This document shows positions 1 through 11,184 of a stretch of DNA of 64,000 nucleotides, in pieces. Every line of letters starts with the position of its first letter. Position 1 is the stretch's first letter. This stretch comes from Symbiodinium natans (Eukaryota; Sar; Dinophyceae; Suessiales; Symbiodiniaceae): assembly GCA_905221605.1 (NCBI GenBank), contig CAJNDS010002268.1:1088232-1152231 (forward strand). Reading direction: 5' to 3'. A program made the translations under genes and the position numbers. Under the pieces are notes generated by a model, which was not told the origin of the DNA, searched no databases, and worked only from the letters and a program-made list of their open reading frames with translations.

Positions 1-390
1 CCTAGAATGAGGACCTCAGTCAGGGTACCCCGAATTTCGAAAACCCCCGTTTAGGTTTAGGACCTACGCTTGGGCCTGGTGGAGGAGCCCCAAAACCTTA
101 AGCTGTAGCCGCGGCAGATTCCAGGGTGTAGGGTTTAGGGTTTAGGGTTTAGGGTTGGGGGTTGGGGGGGGTTTGGGGGCTTTGGGGCGTTGGTAACCAA
201 AGAGTCCAAGACCCCTTGCTTCAGGAATATCATATACCTTAACAAGGTACGGGGATCCTTGCTGCTAGAAGCGGTATGTTCCTGAATGAAAGGGGTAATA
301 TAGGGGCCTTCATAATTTCAATAGGGTTTTGGGGGGTTGTTATCGCATACTTAATCGGGACCATAAGGGTTATTCCGACCCATATCTTCC

Positions 391-476
391 CTAAACCCTA
401 AACCCTAAACCCCCTAAACCCTAAACCCTAAACCCTAAACCCTAAACCCTAAACCCTAAACCCTAAACCCTAAACC
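391..476. repeat. CCCTAAA block
   Basis: About 11 near-perfect C-strand telomere heptamers between an introner-like segment and the exon-like stretch at 487-570. Confidence 0.9.
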
Positions 477-486
477 CCCCGACTCT

Positions 487-3283
487 TGGGGCTATCTGGG
501 TAGCCTCGGACTCCTCTGCGTCAGCTGCCTGCTCCTTGTCGCTGAGGCTCTGAGAATCGGGAGGAGCAACCTGGAACGCCCCAAGAAAGGATCCAAGGGT
601 TTAGGGTTTAGGGTTTAGGGTGTAGGGTCTAGGGTTTAGGGTGTAGAGAATTTGCCTGAAATTTGTCGGGAAGCTTCTTGAGTTCCAATATTTGGGAATC
701 CTAGCATCACCTACGGGTTACGGGATGCTTCGGACTAAACTACTTGAGATGTAACAATGTAGGGATCACAATATGACTCATGGAATACTAGACCCCTTGC
801 AAAAAAAACTGTTAGCTGTTCCTTGGGATTCTAGCAACCGCGAATTATCAATTGTTTCCAAGTACCCTAAGTATTCCCTAAACCCTAAACCCTAAACCCC
901 AAACCCCAAACCCCAAACCCCAAACCCTAAACCCTAAACCCTAAATCCTAAACCCTAAACCCTAAACCCTAAACCCTAAACCCTAAACCCTAAACTAAAC
1001 CCTAAACCCTGAACCCGAGTCTCTGGGAATGATGGGGTTCCAGGAACGTGCAGATGCGGCCTCTTGGTCTTCCTTCCCTGCGGCGAGCGCCTGCAGTGTT
1101 TTCTGGACATGTATTGGGGGGGTCCGGGTTTCGGGTCTACCCCTAAACCCCAAACCCCAAACCCCAAACCCTAAACCCTAAACCCTAAACCCTAAACCCT
1201 AAACCCTAAACCCTAAACCCTAAACCCCCCAAACCTTCTGGGGTCTGGCCCAGACACCGGGACTACCACCAGTTGATGCTGATGCTCTGCTTGGAGGCTC
1301 ACGGGTAGTTATAGGAAGGGGAAAAAAGGGTTTAGGGTTTAGGGTTTAGGGTTTAGGGTGTAGGGTTTAGGGTTTAGGGTTTAGGGTACTTGCTACAAAC
1401 CTAAACCCTACACCCTATTTATAGCTACCCAGATCGGGGTTTACGATAATCAGGGACCCCTGATCTAGACTCCCAAATGGTAGGATCCCCTTACACAAGG
1501 ACCCCAATAACCTAAACCCTAAACCCTAAACCCTAAACCCCAAACCCACGTGGCCTTCAAGCCGGCATGGCATCATGAGCTGTAAAACTCTGAATTCTCG
1601 GCAAGCCTTGAGCTTCTGCAGCATCCGCATCGCCTGCACCACTACGGCTACGCCTTCACGCATTCTACCTACAGAGTATATAATATGGTTGTGTATCTCA
1701 AAGTATGCTATATATATATGTATGGATGTATGTCTATATGTCTGTATGTATGTATGCATGCATGCATGTATGTGTAAATATCTATATGTGCCATATATGG
1801 GCCATATATATATATATATGTATTATGTACTGTATTTTTATATGTTGTACGTATATTCTGTATGTTTGGGATTATACAGTTATACGTTGCAGTTTCGCTG
1901 TGCCTGCTCGTGGGTTTCGTAGCCACCTGCGATCAGGTCCATGAGATCGGAAACCTTTCAAGGTCGAAGTTGCTGCTGCGAAGCAACCCTGAACTCTAAA
2001 CCCTCAACCCTATACTACCAACCCTAAACCCTGCCCTAAACTCTAAGCCCTAAACACTAAACCCTAAACCGCCGAAACCCTAAACCCTGAACCCTACAGC
2101 CCAAACTCTAAACCCTATGCGCTCACAGACATGCAGGGGCACCCCTGTAATTCCAGGGCTCCTGCGCTGTCCTTGAACTCCGCGTAGCCCTCTTTGCCTT
2201 GGTAAGCCCAGTAACCATGTTATAATAAGGGGGCACCCTTTTTTGGGTGCTTTTATAAGGGAACCCACAGGCCTCAACTGCAAACCCTGAACCATGAACC
2301 CTAAACCCTATACCCCCAAATCCTAAACCACTGGGCTACCAAGTGGCCCATCTTCAGGCGCTGCTGAACGTCGTGAAGCAAGCTGCCCCGATCGTAGGCC
2401 ATGAGCAGGTCAGAGATCACCTTGGGGGTTTAGGGGTTAGGGTTTAGGGTTTAGGGTTTAGGGCTTAGGGCTTAGGGTTTAGGGTTTAGGGTTTAGGGTC
2501 TGGGGTCTAGGGTCCAGGGCTTAGGGTTTAGGGTGTGGGGTTTCAGGGCTGTTTTTTTTGAACTGGGTTCAGGGTTTTGGGTTTCGGGTTTGGGGCTCAC
2601 AGATGTGGCAACACCAAGTGGGCAGCTCTCTGGACAATGGTCCCTTTTTGGCACGAAGATCCGTACGGTACCGTAAACCCTAAACCCTAAACCCTAAACC
2701 CTAAACCCTAAACCCTAAACCCTAAACCCCAAACCCCAAACCCCAAACCCCAAACCCAGAAACGAACGTAAATTTAGCGAGCTGACCAGGCAGACGAGGC
2801 AACGGGACAGCCATGGCCGGCCTGGAAGCCTCAACCATAAACACCAAAACCCTAAAGCCCAAACGCTTGGGGCTTTAGGGCTTTAGGGTTTTAGGGCTTA
2901 GAAATTCAGGGTTTTAGGGCTTTAGGGTTTTAGGGCTTTAGGGTTTTAGGGCTTAGAAATTCAGGGTTTTAGGAAGTCAGGCTTTTGGGACGGTTTTAGG
3001 GATTTTCGGCTTTAGGGTTTTCGGGTTTTAGGGTTTGCGGTCTTGGCTTGAGGGCGGCGCCACGTTCGAGTGCTGCTTGCCCCCAGGCAGGCGCACCTTC
3101 AGGTAGGCGTGCGATTTCTGTGACCTCGGAGGTCAAGGGGTTTAGGGTTTAGGGTTTAGGGTTTAGGGTTTAGGGTTTAGGGTTTAGGGTTTAGGGTTTA
3201 GGGTTTAGGGTTTAGGGTTTAGGGTTTAGGGTTTGGGGTTTGGCCTCCATGTCTCTGTTCGGGTATTTCATGCTCAGGTCAAA
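487..3283 (-). CDS. Cluster of minus-strand exons, unidentified gene(s)
   Basis: Exon-like segments: 3240-3283 (NFDLSMKYPNRDMEAK), 3046-3116 (HAYLKVRLPGGKQHSNVA), 2335-2425 (VISDLLMAYDRGSLLHDV), 2116-2203 (KEGYAEFKDSAGALELQ), 1897-1961 (VSDLMDLIAGGYETHEQA), 1545-1672 (MREGVAVVVQAMRMLQKL), 1237-1297 (AEHQHQLVVVPVSGPD), 1017-1090 (ALAAGKEDQEAASARSWN) and 487-570 (VAPPDSQSLSDKEQAADA). Each has an AG acceptor and GC-rich third positions. The segments at 2.38 and 1.93 kb resemble each other (VISDLLMAYDRG / VSDLMDLIAGGY). Introns contain telomere blocks. The number of genes is unknown. Confidence 0.45.
875..1015. repeat. CCCTAAA block with CCCCAAA subrun
   Basis: About 19 heptamers; four consecutive units share the CCCCAAA variant, indicating local tandem copying. 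Confidence 0.9.
3138..3240. repeat. TTTAGGG block
   Basis: Fourteen near-perfect G-strand heptamers directly flanking a minus-strand exon-like segment (3240-3283). Confidence 0.9.
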
Positions 3284-3699
3284 GTTTAGGCCTTATGGCT
3301 TAGGGCTTTAAGTCTACCGTGGACATGAGGCAAACTCAAGCGATCCATGTGAATGATAGGGGATAGGATTAGGGGGACTCTTGGGCCTTGGGGATACGGA
3401 CCCTCTGAATAAGGTCCCTGTGTAAGAGAGCCAGAAGAGGGTTCAGAAGGGTTCCCTTTTCAGGGTCCCCCTTATCCTACCTAGGAAATGACGACCCTAC
3501 GAGTCATCATTAAACCCCCCGTATCTGGGCGGCGTGGCAGGGAAGTCATCTGCCATCTGGATTGCTGTCAGATGACTTCAAGAAAGACATCAAATTGGGG
3601 ACATTTCTATATATATATATATCTTGTAGAGCGTGTGCTTCCGGAATATGATAACTTAGGCACGCTCCTCAACAGCAACCCAGCAACAAGGGCTCTTAG

Positions 3700-3836
3700 G
3701 GTAGATACATGGTCCCTTAGTATGGGCCCTTGAAAGGGGACCCCGTATATACCCGGTATATACTCTCTATACATTAAGGGCCCATACATCAGAACCTTTT
3801 TCGGAACCATATTCAGGGCCCATGAAACTACGAGTA
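3700..3836. mobile_element. Introner-like hairpin, family I2
   Basis: ACATGGTCCCTTAGTATGGGCCC at the left, AAGGGCCCATACATCAGAAC and GGGCCCATGAAACTA at the right. Shares sequence with the copies at 9.0, 9.4 and 38.0 kb. Confidence 0.7.
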
Positions 3837-3900
3837 CCCCTGAACCCTAAATGAGACCATATCACTACCCTAAGAACCCAGGGCCCATGTCTAAGAGGAC

Positions 3901-4308
3901 CTGAGTCACGAGCAGAATATGATGCAGCTCTCGGGCAACACCCGGCTTGATGCCATCAGGGCCACCGAGGATGAAAATGACAGACTCGATCTCCTTGAGG
4001 GTTTAGGGTTTCGGATTTAACTAGGGTAAAGGAGTTGGGGTTTAGGATCTCCTGTCAGGTAGCGGCTAAAGAGGCTTGCCCCTGCTTGGGGGGCTTCTAG
4101 CCAACACCCAAAACCCACAACCCAAAACCCTAAAAACCCTAAAACCCCAAAACCCCAAGCCCCAAATCCTCCAAACCCCAAAACTCCAAACTCCAAAGCC
4201 CCTACCCTAAAACCTCAAACGCCTAAACCCACCTGCTCGGCCGGCGAAGGCATTGGATGGTTCAGGAGCTCATCACCCGCCCCATCCAAGTGCATGACGA
4301 CACACCTG
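3901..4308 (-). CDS. Two exons, possibly RlmH-like SPOUT methyltransferase
   Basis: 4236-4308 reads CVVMHLDGAGDELLNHPMPS with donor GTGGGT; 3901-3995 reads IESVIFILGGPDGIKPGVAR then ELHHILLVTQ. The FILGGPDG box after a hydrophobic strand resembles the GG-x-x-G loop of RlmH/YbeA rRNA methyltransferases. Resemblance is by eye and the expected following motif was not found, so the name is tentative; the coding call is stronger than the family call. Confidence 0.4.
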
Positions 4309-4412
4309 AGCAGCTTAGGTTTTAGGGCTTAGGGTTCAGGGTTGAGGGTTCAGGTCTTATTTGTTAAGGTTTAGTGGGTGTCATTGTGTCACTGGGTCTA
4401 CATACGGAGGGG

Positions 4413-4415
<3 letters not shown>

Positions 4416-4459
<44 letters not shown>
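4416..4459. repeat. Uninterrupted run of 44 G
   Basis: A perfect poly(G) tract, flanked by further G-rich sequence from 4407. Length in the assembly may be inaccurate. Confidence 0.85.
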
Positions 4460-4629
4460 CGAGGGGGGGTTGCCTTTTGGGATCACGTGTATGCCTCATT
4501 TCATGTGGTGCAGCAATGTCAAGCGGCAATGTGTCTGTAGGGGATTTGGGAGCTGAGCGCAAATGACGTCTGGGTTGATAAGTGGACGTATGTTCTCTGG
4601 TATATTCGATAAGTGTTTTCAGAGAGTCA

Positions 4630-4770
4630 AGACGCATTTTTTTCGGGACACTCTTGTACGAGGTGCGTCACATGCTGCAGATTCCTCTTCCAATACTCGC
4701 AGAGGAAGTCACGACCAACCCGCACTGAGAGGTTCGTGGTGAAAGTGATCGTGATGTTCGTAATGATGCC
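4630..4770 (-). CDS. Exon, unidentified protein
   Basis: Reads IITNITITFTTNLSVRVGRD and FLCEYWKRNLQHVTHLVQ, then a stop or donor near 4640. The acceptor TTTAG|G is the last unit of a telomere block, which therefore seems to supply the 3' splice site. Confidence 0.45.
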
Positions 4771-4961
4771 TAAACCCTAAACCCTAAACCCTGAAACCCT
4801 AGACCCTAATCCCAAAGATGTTGGACAGCAAGCCTTCTAGCTCGCCTTGACAAGCACAAATATGGGGGTTTCCGAATATTTGGGTTTAGGGTTCAGGGTT
4901 CAGGGTTTAGGGTTTAGGGCTTAGGGCTTCACGCTACGCCCTAAAGCCAAAAAAAACCGAG

Positions 4962-5088
4962 AAAGCCCTGACTCCTAAAGTCCTGTTACCCTAAACCCTA
5001 AACCCTAAACCCTAAACCCTAAACCCTAAACCCTAAACCCCAAACCCCAAACCCCAAACCCCAAAGCCTTGACTCCTAAAGTTCTGTT
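4962..5088. repeat. 26-bp direct repeat flanking a telomere block
   Basis: 4962-4987 and 5063-5088 match at 24 of 26 positions; between them are CCCTAAA/CCCCAAA units. Same size class as the 27-bp duplication at 13.3 kb. Confidence 0.85.
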
Positions 5089-5109
5089 CATCCCTTCTCC
5101 AAGTCCCAG

Positions 5110-6220
5110 GCTTCTTGCCGTTCCTCTGCGCCCGGGACCTGATGTTCCCGGCCCTCCACGAGAGCCAACTCTGCCAGGACATGTGGTGGCCTGGTTTAGA
5201 TTTGTGGTGTAGGGTTTAGGGTTTAGGGTTTAGGGTTTAGGGTTTAGGGTTTAGGGTTTAGGGTTTAGGGTTTAGGGTTTAGGGTTTAGGGTTTAGGGTT
5301 GAGGGGTTAGGGGTTTAGGGTTTAGGGTTTAGGATTAGGATACTAGCATAGCAGGGGCAATGTTGCTGGCTCTTTCCTAGGAAAACCTGTAAATATTGCT
5401 AAGATTCGTCTACATGAAGAGAGGAACCTTTTTTAGCGTTTTAATGGGCCTTTTTTCGAGAAACCTCGATTTTCGCTAGAGAAACCGTCAGTTTCCATTC
5501 AAATTTCGCTGTTGCATACGTACATGCTTAAGTTGCTTTACCGTTGAAAAAGGAAAACCTCTGTTCACTCGGAGGTTTTGCGGTCTAGTAAAACCCACGA
5601 AAACCCTGTAAAGAGAGGTCTTCTCTCTACATGCAAGGGAAAATCTTGCACATACTGATGGACATGGCGAAAAAGTGGTATTTTCCTAGAAAACAGCGCC
5701 AAAACAACCAACAACAAAACTAACAACTAAAAGAAATGGGGTCCCCAGCCCTCGGCCCCCTGGAGGTTCATGGGACTTAATAGCCACTTAGAACTGGGCT
5801 TATAACCCTACTTATAATCGGGATAACCCCTATAAGGCCCTTTAGGGGTATTATAAGTGGGGTTCTAAGTACAGTTATAATTGGTTAGTAAGTGCCATGA
5901 ACCACCAAGTAGACTTCCGAGCCGCGGGCCGAAACCCTCCACCCAGACCTCAGCAAGTCGCGCGGAAAGCACTTTCACTTCAGGTTTCGGGAGTGGGGTC
6001 TAGGGTTTAGGGTTTGGGGTTTAGGGTTTGGGGTTTAGGGTTTGGGGTTTAGGGTTTAGGGTTTAGGGTTTAGGGTTTAGGGTTTAGGGTTTGGGGTTTA
6101 GGGGCATGTAGAGATGCTGAAACTGCCAACAGGGACATTGAAATCTTCAACTCAGATCGGCGCGCCAGAGTCAAGTTTCTGCGGGGCCCCTGCCAGCATC
6201 TGCCACGAGACATGCTGTAG
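5110..6220 (+). CDS. Plus-strand exon cluster ending in a stop
   Basis: 5110-5192 (FLPFLCARDLMFPALHES, acceptor CCCAG, donor GTTTAG), 5922-5983 (PRAETLHPDLSKSRGKHF) and 6133-6220 (RDIEIFNSDRRARVKFLR, stop TAG 6218-6220). The middle intron contains an I1 introner and an AT-richer stretch. Function unrecognised. Confidence 0.42.
5206..5334. repeat. TTTAGGG block
   Basis: About 17 G-strand heptamers just 3' of the plus-strand exon-like segment at 5110-5192, whose apparent donor GTTTAG merges into a telomere-like unit. Confidence 0.9.
5761..5909. mobile_element. Introner-like hairpin, family I1
   Basis: Ends TGGAGGTTCATGGGACTTA / TAAGTGCCATGAACCACCAAG with a GGTTATAA-type stem. The plus-strand exon at 5922-5983 begins 12 bp beyond it. 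Confidence 0.75.
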
Positions 6221-6329
6221 GGCTGTTGGCTTCGGGATTTTAACCTAGGATTTAGGGTTTAGGGTTTAGGGTTTAGGGTTTAGGGTTGAGGGTTTAGGGT
6301 TTCGGGTTTAGGGTTCAGAACCTAGGGTT

Positions 6330-7480
6330 TGCACTCGAAAAGCAATGCAACTGCCGAGCAATGCCATGGCTGGCGCCTTGATACATGGACATGGCCGTGC
6401 CGAGAACCACAGCCTCTGTGAGTGCCTCGCAGGAAGTTGGGGTTTAGGGTTTAGGGTTTAGGGTTTAGGGTTTAGGGTTTAGGGTTTAGGGTTTAGGGTT
6501 TAGGGTTTAGGGTTTAGGGTTTAGGGTTTAGGGTTTAGGGTTAGGGTTTAGGGCCCCTAAACCCTAACCCGAACCCTAGAGGCCCTATTGTCTCCGCCCA
6601 GGGACTCCAAGACATTTTCATGAAGGAATATTCCTTAAACTATAATAGGGATTAAAGAATATAGGGGTCTTGGGGTCTCTGGGTAAGGGGGGAACACGTG
6701 TCTACGAGGAGGAGGTCGGGAACCAACTCGCAAACTGCAGCCGCACTGGCGCATTGTACCGTATGCGCCGATGGCAAGACCCTTCACTCACTCCTAAACC
6801 CTAAACCCAAAACCCTAAACCCTAAACCCTAAACCCTAAACCCAAAACCCTAAACCCACACGACCAACCCAACCCCACACCAGCGCTTTTTGATGACTAC
6901 TAAGAACAGACATTTAGGGCTTAGGGTTTAGGGTTTAGGGCTTAGGGCTTAGGGCTTAGGGTTTAGGGTTTAGGGCAGTCTACGCCCTACACTATGAGGT
7001 AGCAGGCAGCCTCGCGAAGTTCGCAACTTGTGATCGGCCTTGGTCCTCCTCTTCGACAAGTAGGCGGCGAACTTTGCGAGGTTGTAGGAGACGATGGTCC
7101 CTGGGAGACACCCTAAACCCTAAACCCTAAACCCTAAACCCTAAACCCTAAACCCTAAACCCTAAACCCTAAACTAGCTTCACCACTTGCGAGTTCGGTT
7201 GGTTTGGTGTTGCCTGCCTGAGGACACTCTCCACTCCAGCACATACCCAGACCCCTGGCAGGATCCACAAAATAGAATCCCCAAATAGTACCCTATTCAA
7301 CTAGTGGGTCATTCTTAGGGACCCTTAAGGGGATCTACTTCTTGGAGCCTTCCGGGGGTCTGGGAACCCTAAACCCTAAACCCTAACCCCTAAACCCTAA
7401 ACCCTAAACCCTTTTGGATCCTTCCTGGGGGGTCTGGATATCAGAAGAACGAATCACCCCAGAACTCTGCGGTGCCACCA
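6330..7480 (-). CDS. Minus-strand exon cluster, unidentified
   Basis: 7440-7480 (VAPQSSGVIRSSDIQ, acceptor CTCCAAG of an I1 end), 7182-7252 (GSGYVLEWRVSSGRQHQ), 7010-7108 (TIVSYNLAKFAAYLSKRR, acceptor CTCCCAG), 6690-6776 (GLAIGAYGTMRQCGCSLR) and 6330-6425 (EAVVLGTAMSMYQGASHG). Strand agrees across all five. Confidence 0.42.
6440..6556. repeat. TTTAGGG block
   Basis: About 16 near-perfect heptamers between the exon-like segment at 6330-6425 and an introner-like hairpin at 6598-6684. Confidence 0.9.
6598..6684. mobile_element. Introner-like hairpin, family I3, diverged
   Basis: CCCAGGGACTCCAAGACATTT ... AGGGGTCTTGGGGTCTCTGGG, 87 bp. Confidence 0.6.
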
Positions 7481-7556
7481 CTTGGAGGTTCATGGGCAGT
7501 TCTAAGTAGCGTTGTAGATAGGTATAAGCCTATTTAGGCTACTCATAACCCTACCC
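7481..7556. mobile_element. Partial family I1 element ending in a telomere tract
   Basis: Left end CTTGGAGGTTCATGGGCAG and stem sequence are present; the right half is missing and runs into CCTAAACCC units. The minus-strand exon-like segment 7440-7480 directly follows CCTCCAAG. Confidence 0.6.
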
Positions 7557-7725
7557 CTAAACTAGGACCTAAACCCTAAACCCTGACTGAAACCTGAAGC
7601 CTGAACCCTAACCTCCCAGCATCGCTTGTATCAAACAGACTTCGAGGAGGGGTTTGACACAATCTGGGGTATCAAAGCCTCGCACCATAAACCCTACATC
7701 CGCGGTCCCTGTTCGGGGGCCTCTT

Positions 7726-7895
7726 GCTTTCAAGGGGCTACAGGAGGGGCCCTTATAATGGACCTTAGGGGTTATCTAAGGGGCTATGTAGGGCTACTTA
7801 GGTACATACGGATTATGGAAGGTATATGTAGGGATCATATAGGGGAATAAGATTAAGGGTCCCTTCAAGGGGTCCTTCCTTTTAGCCGGAATACT
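7726..7895. mobile_element. Family I6 element
   Basis: Shares GGAGGGGCCCTTATAATGGACC, GTACATACGGATTATGG-like and GGGTCCCTTCAAGGGGTCC segments with the 14.1-14.36 kb copy. Confidence 0.55.
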
Positions 7896-8147
7896 AAGGG
7901 ACCATCTAAACCCTAAACCCAAAACACTAAGGGACCCTAAGATACTGCCTTTCATCGGCGGGGTCGCAAGAGCTTGGCCCTCCCACTCCCTTGCAGTGCA
8001 CATGTCGGAACCCCTAAACCCTAAACCCTAAACCCTAAACCTTAAACCCCAAACCTAAACCCCACACGGGATTCTTCATATGAGTTGCCCTAAACCCTAA
8101 ACCCTAAACCCTAAACCCCAAACCCTAAACCCCAAAACCGTAAACCC

Positions 8148-8930
8148 TTAATGATGGGGAGGGCTCTCTGGGCAACGTGCATCCAGGCTGCAGGGCGAGA
8201 CGCACCAGAACTCGGCGACCTCCTCGCGAAAGATCTCGCCTTCCTCCCAGTGTGTACGGTGTAGGGGCAGGGGGTGGGGTTAGGGTTTAGGGTTTTGGGT
8301 TTGGGGTTTAGGGTTTAGGGCTTAGGGCTTAGGGTTTAGGGTTCAGGGTTTAGGATATAGGGCTTAAAGTTTAAAGTTTAGGGTTTAGGGTTGATAACGG
8401 ACATCTGGCCATGTGACAGAAGCTGAGGCACTTTCTCTGGCCAAATTGGGACCGCACTCAATCAAGGCCCTGTCGCTTGTTCGTGAATCCCTTCATGTCC
8501 CTGCGCACAACCCCTGAAAGGAGGGCCCCAGTTACAAGTAACACGACGAGGGCCCTACCTTGGGGCATAGCCAGACGTGTCGAAATTGTCTCTCTTTCTT
8601 TTCAGCCCCTTACGCCTTGGCGGGTTAGCATAGTAAGGGGGCGACCTCTTCTTGTAGGTCTGGAGATGGCCAACGTTCCTCAACCATCAGCCCAGAAACG
8701 AGGTCCGCTTGACCATATAGAACAGCCCAAATAGTAGGATCTCCTTGTAACGAAGGACCACAAGAAGGTAGTTCTCCTAAACCCTAAACCCTAAGCCCTA
8801 AGCCCTAAGCCCTAAGCCCTAAACCCTAAACCCTAAACCCAATTTCGGAAACCCCCCACCTTGGTGCAGGACCGGAGGCAAGCCTGAGCCAAAGATAAAC
8901 GACATCGAAGCACTCAGCTGAGTCACCATC
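8148..8930 (-). CDS. Minus-strand gene 3' part with basic Tyr/Pro-rich exon and stop
   Basis: 8857-8930 (DGDSAECFDVVYLWLRLA, donor GTGGGG), 8559-8659 (TYKKRSPPYYANPPRRKG and KRKRDNFDTSGYAP; acceptor CTCCAG, donor GTAGGG) and 8148-8255 (HWEEGEIFREEVAEFWCV, stop TAA at 8148-8150). The KKR/RKR runs suggest a nuclear or RNA-binding protein, but no domain was recognised. Confidence 0.5.
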
Positions 8931-9023
8931 TAAGGGTCGTAGGGTTTAGGGTTTAGGGTTTAGGGTTTTAGGGTTTAGGGTTTAGGGTTTAGGTTTAGGG
9001 TTTAGGGTTTTGGGTTTAGGGTT

Positions 9024-9126
9024 ACATGGTCCCTTAGTATGGGCCCTTAGTTCAGAGCGGCCCATACATCACAACCCAATAAGGGAGGTAAGGGGTCACA
9101 TTAAGGGCCCATGCAATTACCCTTAG
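9024..9126. mobile_element. Introner-like hairpin, family I2
   Basis: Left ACATGGTCCCTTAGTATGGG, right TTAAGGGCCCATGCAATTACC; begins directly after TTTAGGG units. Confidence 0.7.
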
Positions 9127-9197
9127 ACACCACAAGGCCACATCCGGCGGGTGTAGGGGCCCAAGCCCGAAACCTGAGGGTTCTGCCAGCTTGGCGG

Positions 9198-10056
9198 TTA
9201 TAAGTTATCGACCCAGGAGGGGACGCAGAGGTTGTTTGGATTCGGCCTGAATGTGCTTGGAATGTTTGATGAGTCCTGGACATGCCGGACGTTTTGCGGG
9301 TTCAGCTCACACTCTTCCTTGTATAGTATCACTTTCTAAGGGTCGTTGCATGGTTCCTTTTCTGGTCCCTTACCTTCTTTGAAGGATTCTGAAGTATGGG
9401 CCCTTGGTATATAAGGGGTTTCTTTAAGGCCCCATGCTAAGGAACCATGGAACTACCCTGAGACACTTACCATAGCAGGTATGATTTCAGCCAGCACAAC
9501 CCCTGCACAGTACTGACGCCAAAAGCGGAGGTTTGATTTCTATCTACATCTTATCTGGCAGGGTACTGGCTCGCTGCACTGGCTTAAAGGGTACTGGCCT
9601 CTCAAACCGTATGATCAACAAACCAATGGCCGCTGCTGATTGGGAGATCTCATGCCCCTCAGTCAGGGCCCATTAATTTGGGCTTAGGGTTTTTAGGGCT
9701 TAGGCTTTAGGGAATGGACCTTCAAGTACTTGGGAGGGGGCCCTGATACGAGTCCTAGTCTACTCTCGCGAATCAAAGGGTGCTGCCTGGACCCTAAAAC
9801 CTCCAAACTCAAAGCTCTCAAACCTAAAAACCCTTGCAGCCTAAAACTAACCCACTGTACCGTAACGCTTAACACCCTAAACCAAACAACCCTAAACCCT
9901 ACACCCTAAACCCTAAACCCAAAACCCTAAACCCAAAACCAAAAACCCTAAACCCTAAACCCCAACTGAACCCTAAACCCTAAACGCTAATCCAATAGGG
10001 CGGAGCTCTGCCTGCACATTGTCCAGCCGGAACCGCCAGGGATCTCTAAGCTTCCC
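9198..10056 (-). CDS. Minus-strand exon cluster with terminal exon
   Basis: 10004-10056 (DPWRFRLDNVQAELRP), 9553-9672 (ISQSAAAIGLLIIRFERP and VPFKPVQRASTLPDKM, stop or donor), 9482-9515 (VVLAEIIPAM before GTAAGT) and 9198-9317 (EECELNPQNVRHVQDSSN ... stop TAA). Splice junction phases were not resolved. Confidence 0.42.
9337..9462. mobile_element. Introner-like hairpin, family I2
   Basis: GCATGGTTCC...CTTTGAAGGATTCTGAAGTATGGGCCC...AAGGAACCATGGAACTACCC. It lies just upstream (minus sense) of the stop-containing exon 9198-9317, which it may separate from earlier exons. Confidence 0.65.
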
Positions 10057-10396
10057 ACAAGAACTGCCAGGCAGCACTGTTTCGGGTTTGGGGTTTCGGC
10101 TAGGGTTTTGGGCTTTGGGTTTTGGGTGTTGGGTTTGGGGTTTTGGGTTTTGGGTGTTGGGTTTTGGGTTTGGGGTTTGGAGTTTCGGGTTTTGGGGTTT
10201 TGGGGTTTTGGGGTTTTAGGGTTTTGGGTTTTGGGGTTTTGGGTTTTGGGGTTTTCGGCTTTGGGTTTGGGGGTTTGGGGCTTGACGTTCAGGATCTTGG
10301 GTTGAGAGTAGCGCTAAGCTGCCAGTTACACCAAAATGCTGACTCCCTACGGCAGCTTAGGGTTTAGAGCTTGGGGCTTGGGGTTTGGGGTCTACA

Positions 10397-10490
10397 CTTC
10401 GTGGGTACTTATGACCCCAGTTATAACAGCACTTAGAAGCCCCCTGAGTAGACTTAGAACTGGGGGTATAAGTACCCAGGAACCTCCAAG
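10397..10490. mobile_element. Introner-like hairpin, family I1, diverged
   Basis: CTTCGTGGGTACTTAT ... ATAAGTACCCAGGAACCTCCAAG with inner GTTATAA stem; about 94 bp. Confidence 0.65.
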
Positions 10491-11184
10491 TAGTGTTCAG
10501 GGGTTGGGGTTGAAGGGCAAGCTACATGAAAGCTCCAACCCACAAGCCCAAAGACAATCCCATCCTTAGGTGCTGAGCTCCCTTGAAAAAAACCCGAAAC
10601 CCTAAACCCTAAACCCTAAACCCTAAGGGGTTTTTTTCTACCCCAAAAGGTTAAAGGTTACTCACCCAGCACCTGAGCACCTTAAGGGAGTATCAGTTTG
10701 CCGGAAATTCTGTTGAACTTAGCTCGCCATCACCCGGTTTACAGCATTGCTGCTTAGAATGGGATATAAGAAAAACACAGCTGAGAGCCCAGGATTCGAA
10801 ACTGCTCAGCACTGAATACCAGTAACGTGCAAAAATAAGCCCTAAACCCTAACACCTAAACCCTGGACCCTATTGATCCAATGAGCAGAGAACACATGCC
10901 TACTTCAGAGGCGAGCAAGCTTCTTGGACACCAAAGCCCAACAGAAACCCTCAATCTCCCAACCACCTCCGAAGCCTCTTAGCCCCAATAAGGTTTGGAG
11001 TTTAAAAGCCCTCGCCGCCTTTAAGCCAGAAACCCCAAAGCCCCTAAACACCCAAACTCGAAGTGGTTTTACTCGGGCTCTCAACCCTAGCCCCTAGGTT
11101 TTAGGGTGTAGGGTTTGGGGTTTGGGGTTTGGGGTTTGGGGTTTGGGGTTTAGGGTTTAGGGCTCCGGGCCCTAAACCTTGCCC

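Noticed and set aside
4398-4637. 79-codon Pro-rich ORF
   Set aside because: Created by the antisense of the G44 run.
10019-10367. Overlapping plus-strand frames rich in Gly/Phe/Leu/Trp
   Set aside because: They translate TTTTGGGGTTTTGGG-type repeats in three frames, so they are repeat artefacts.
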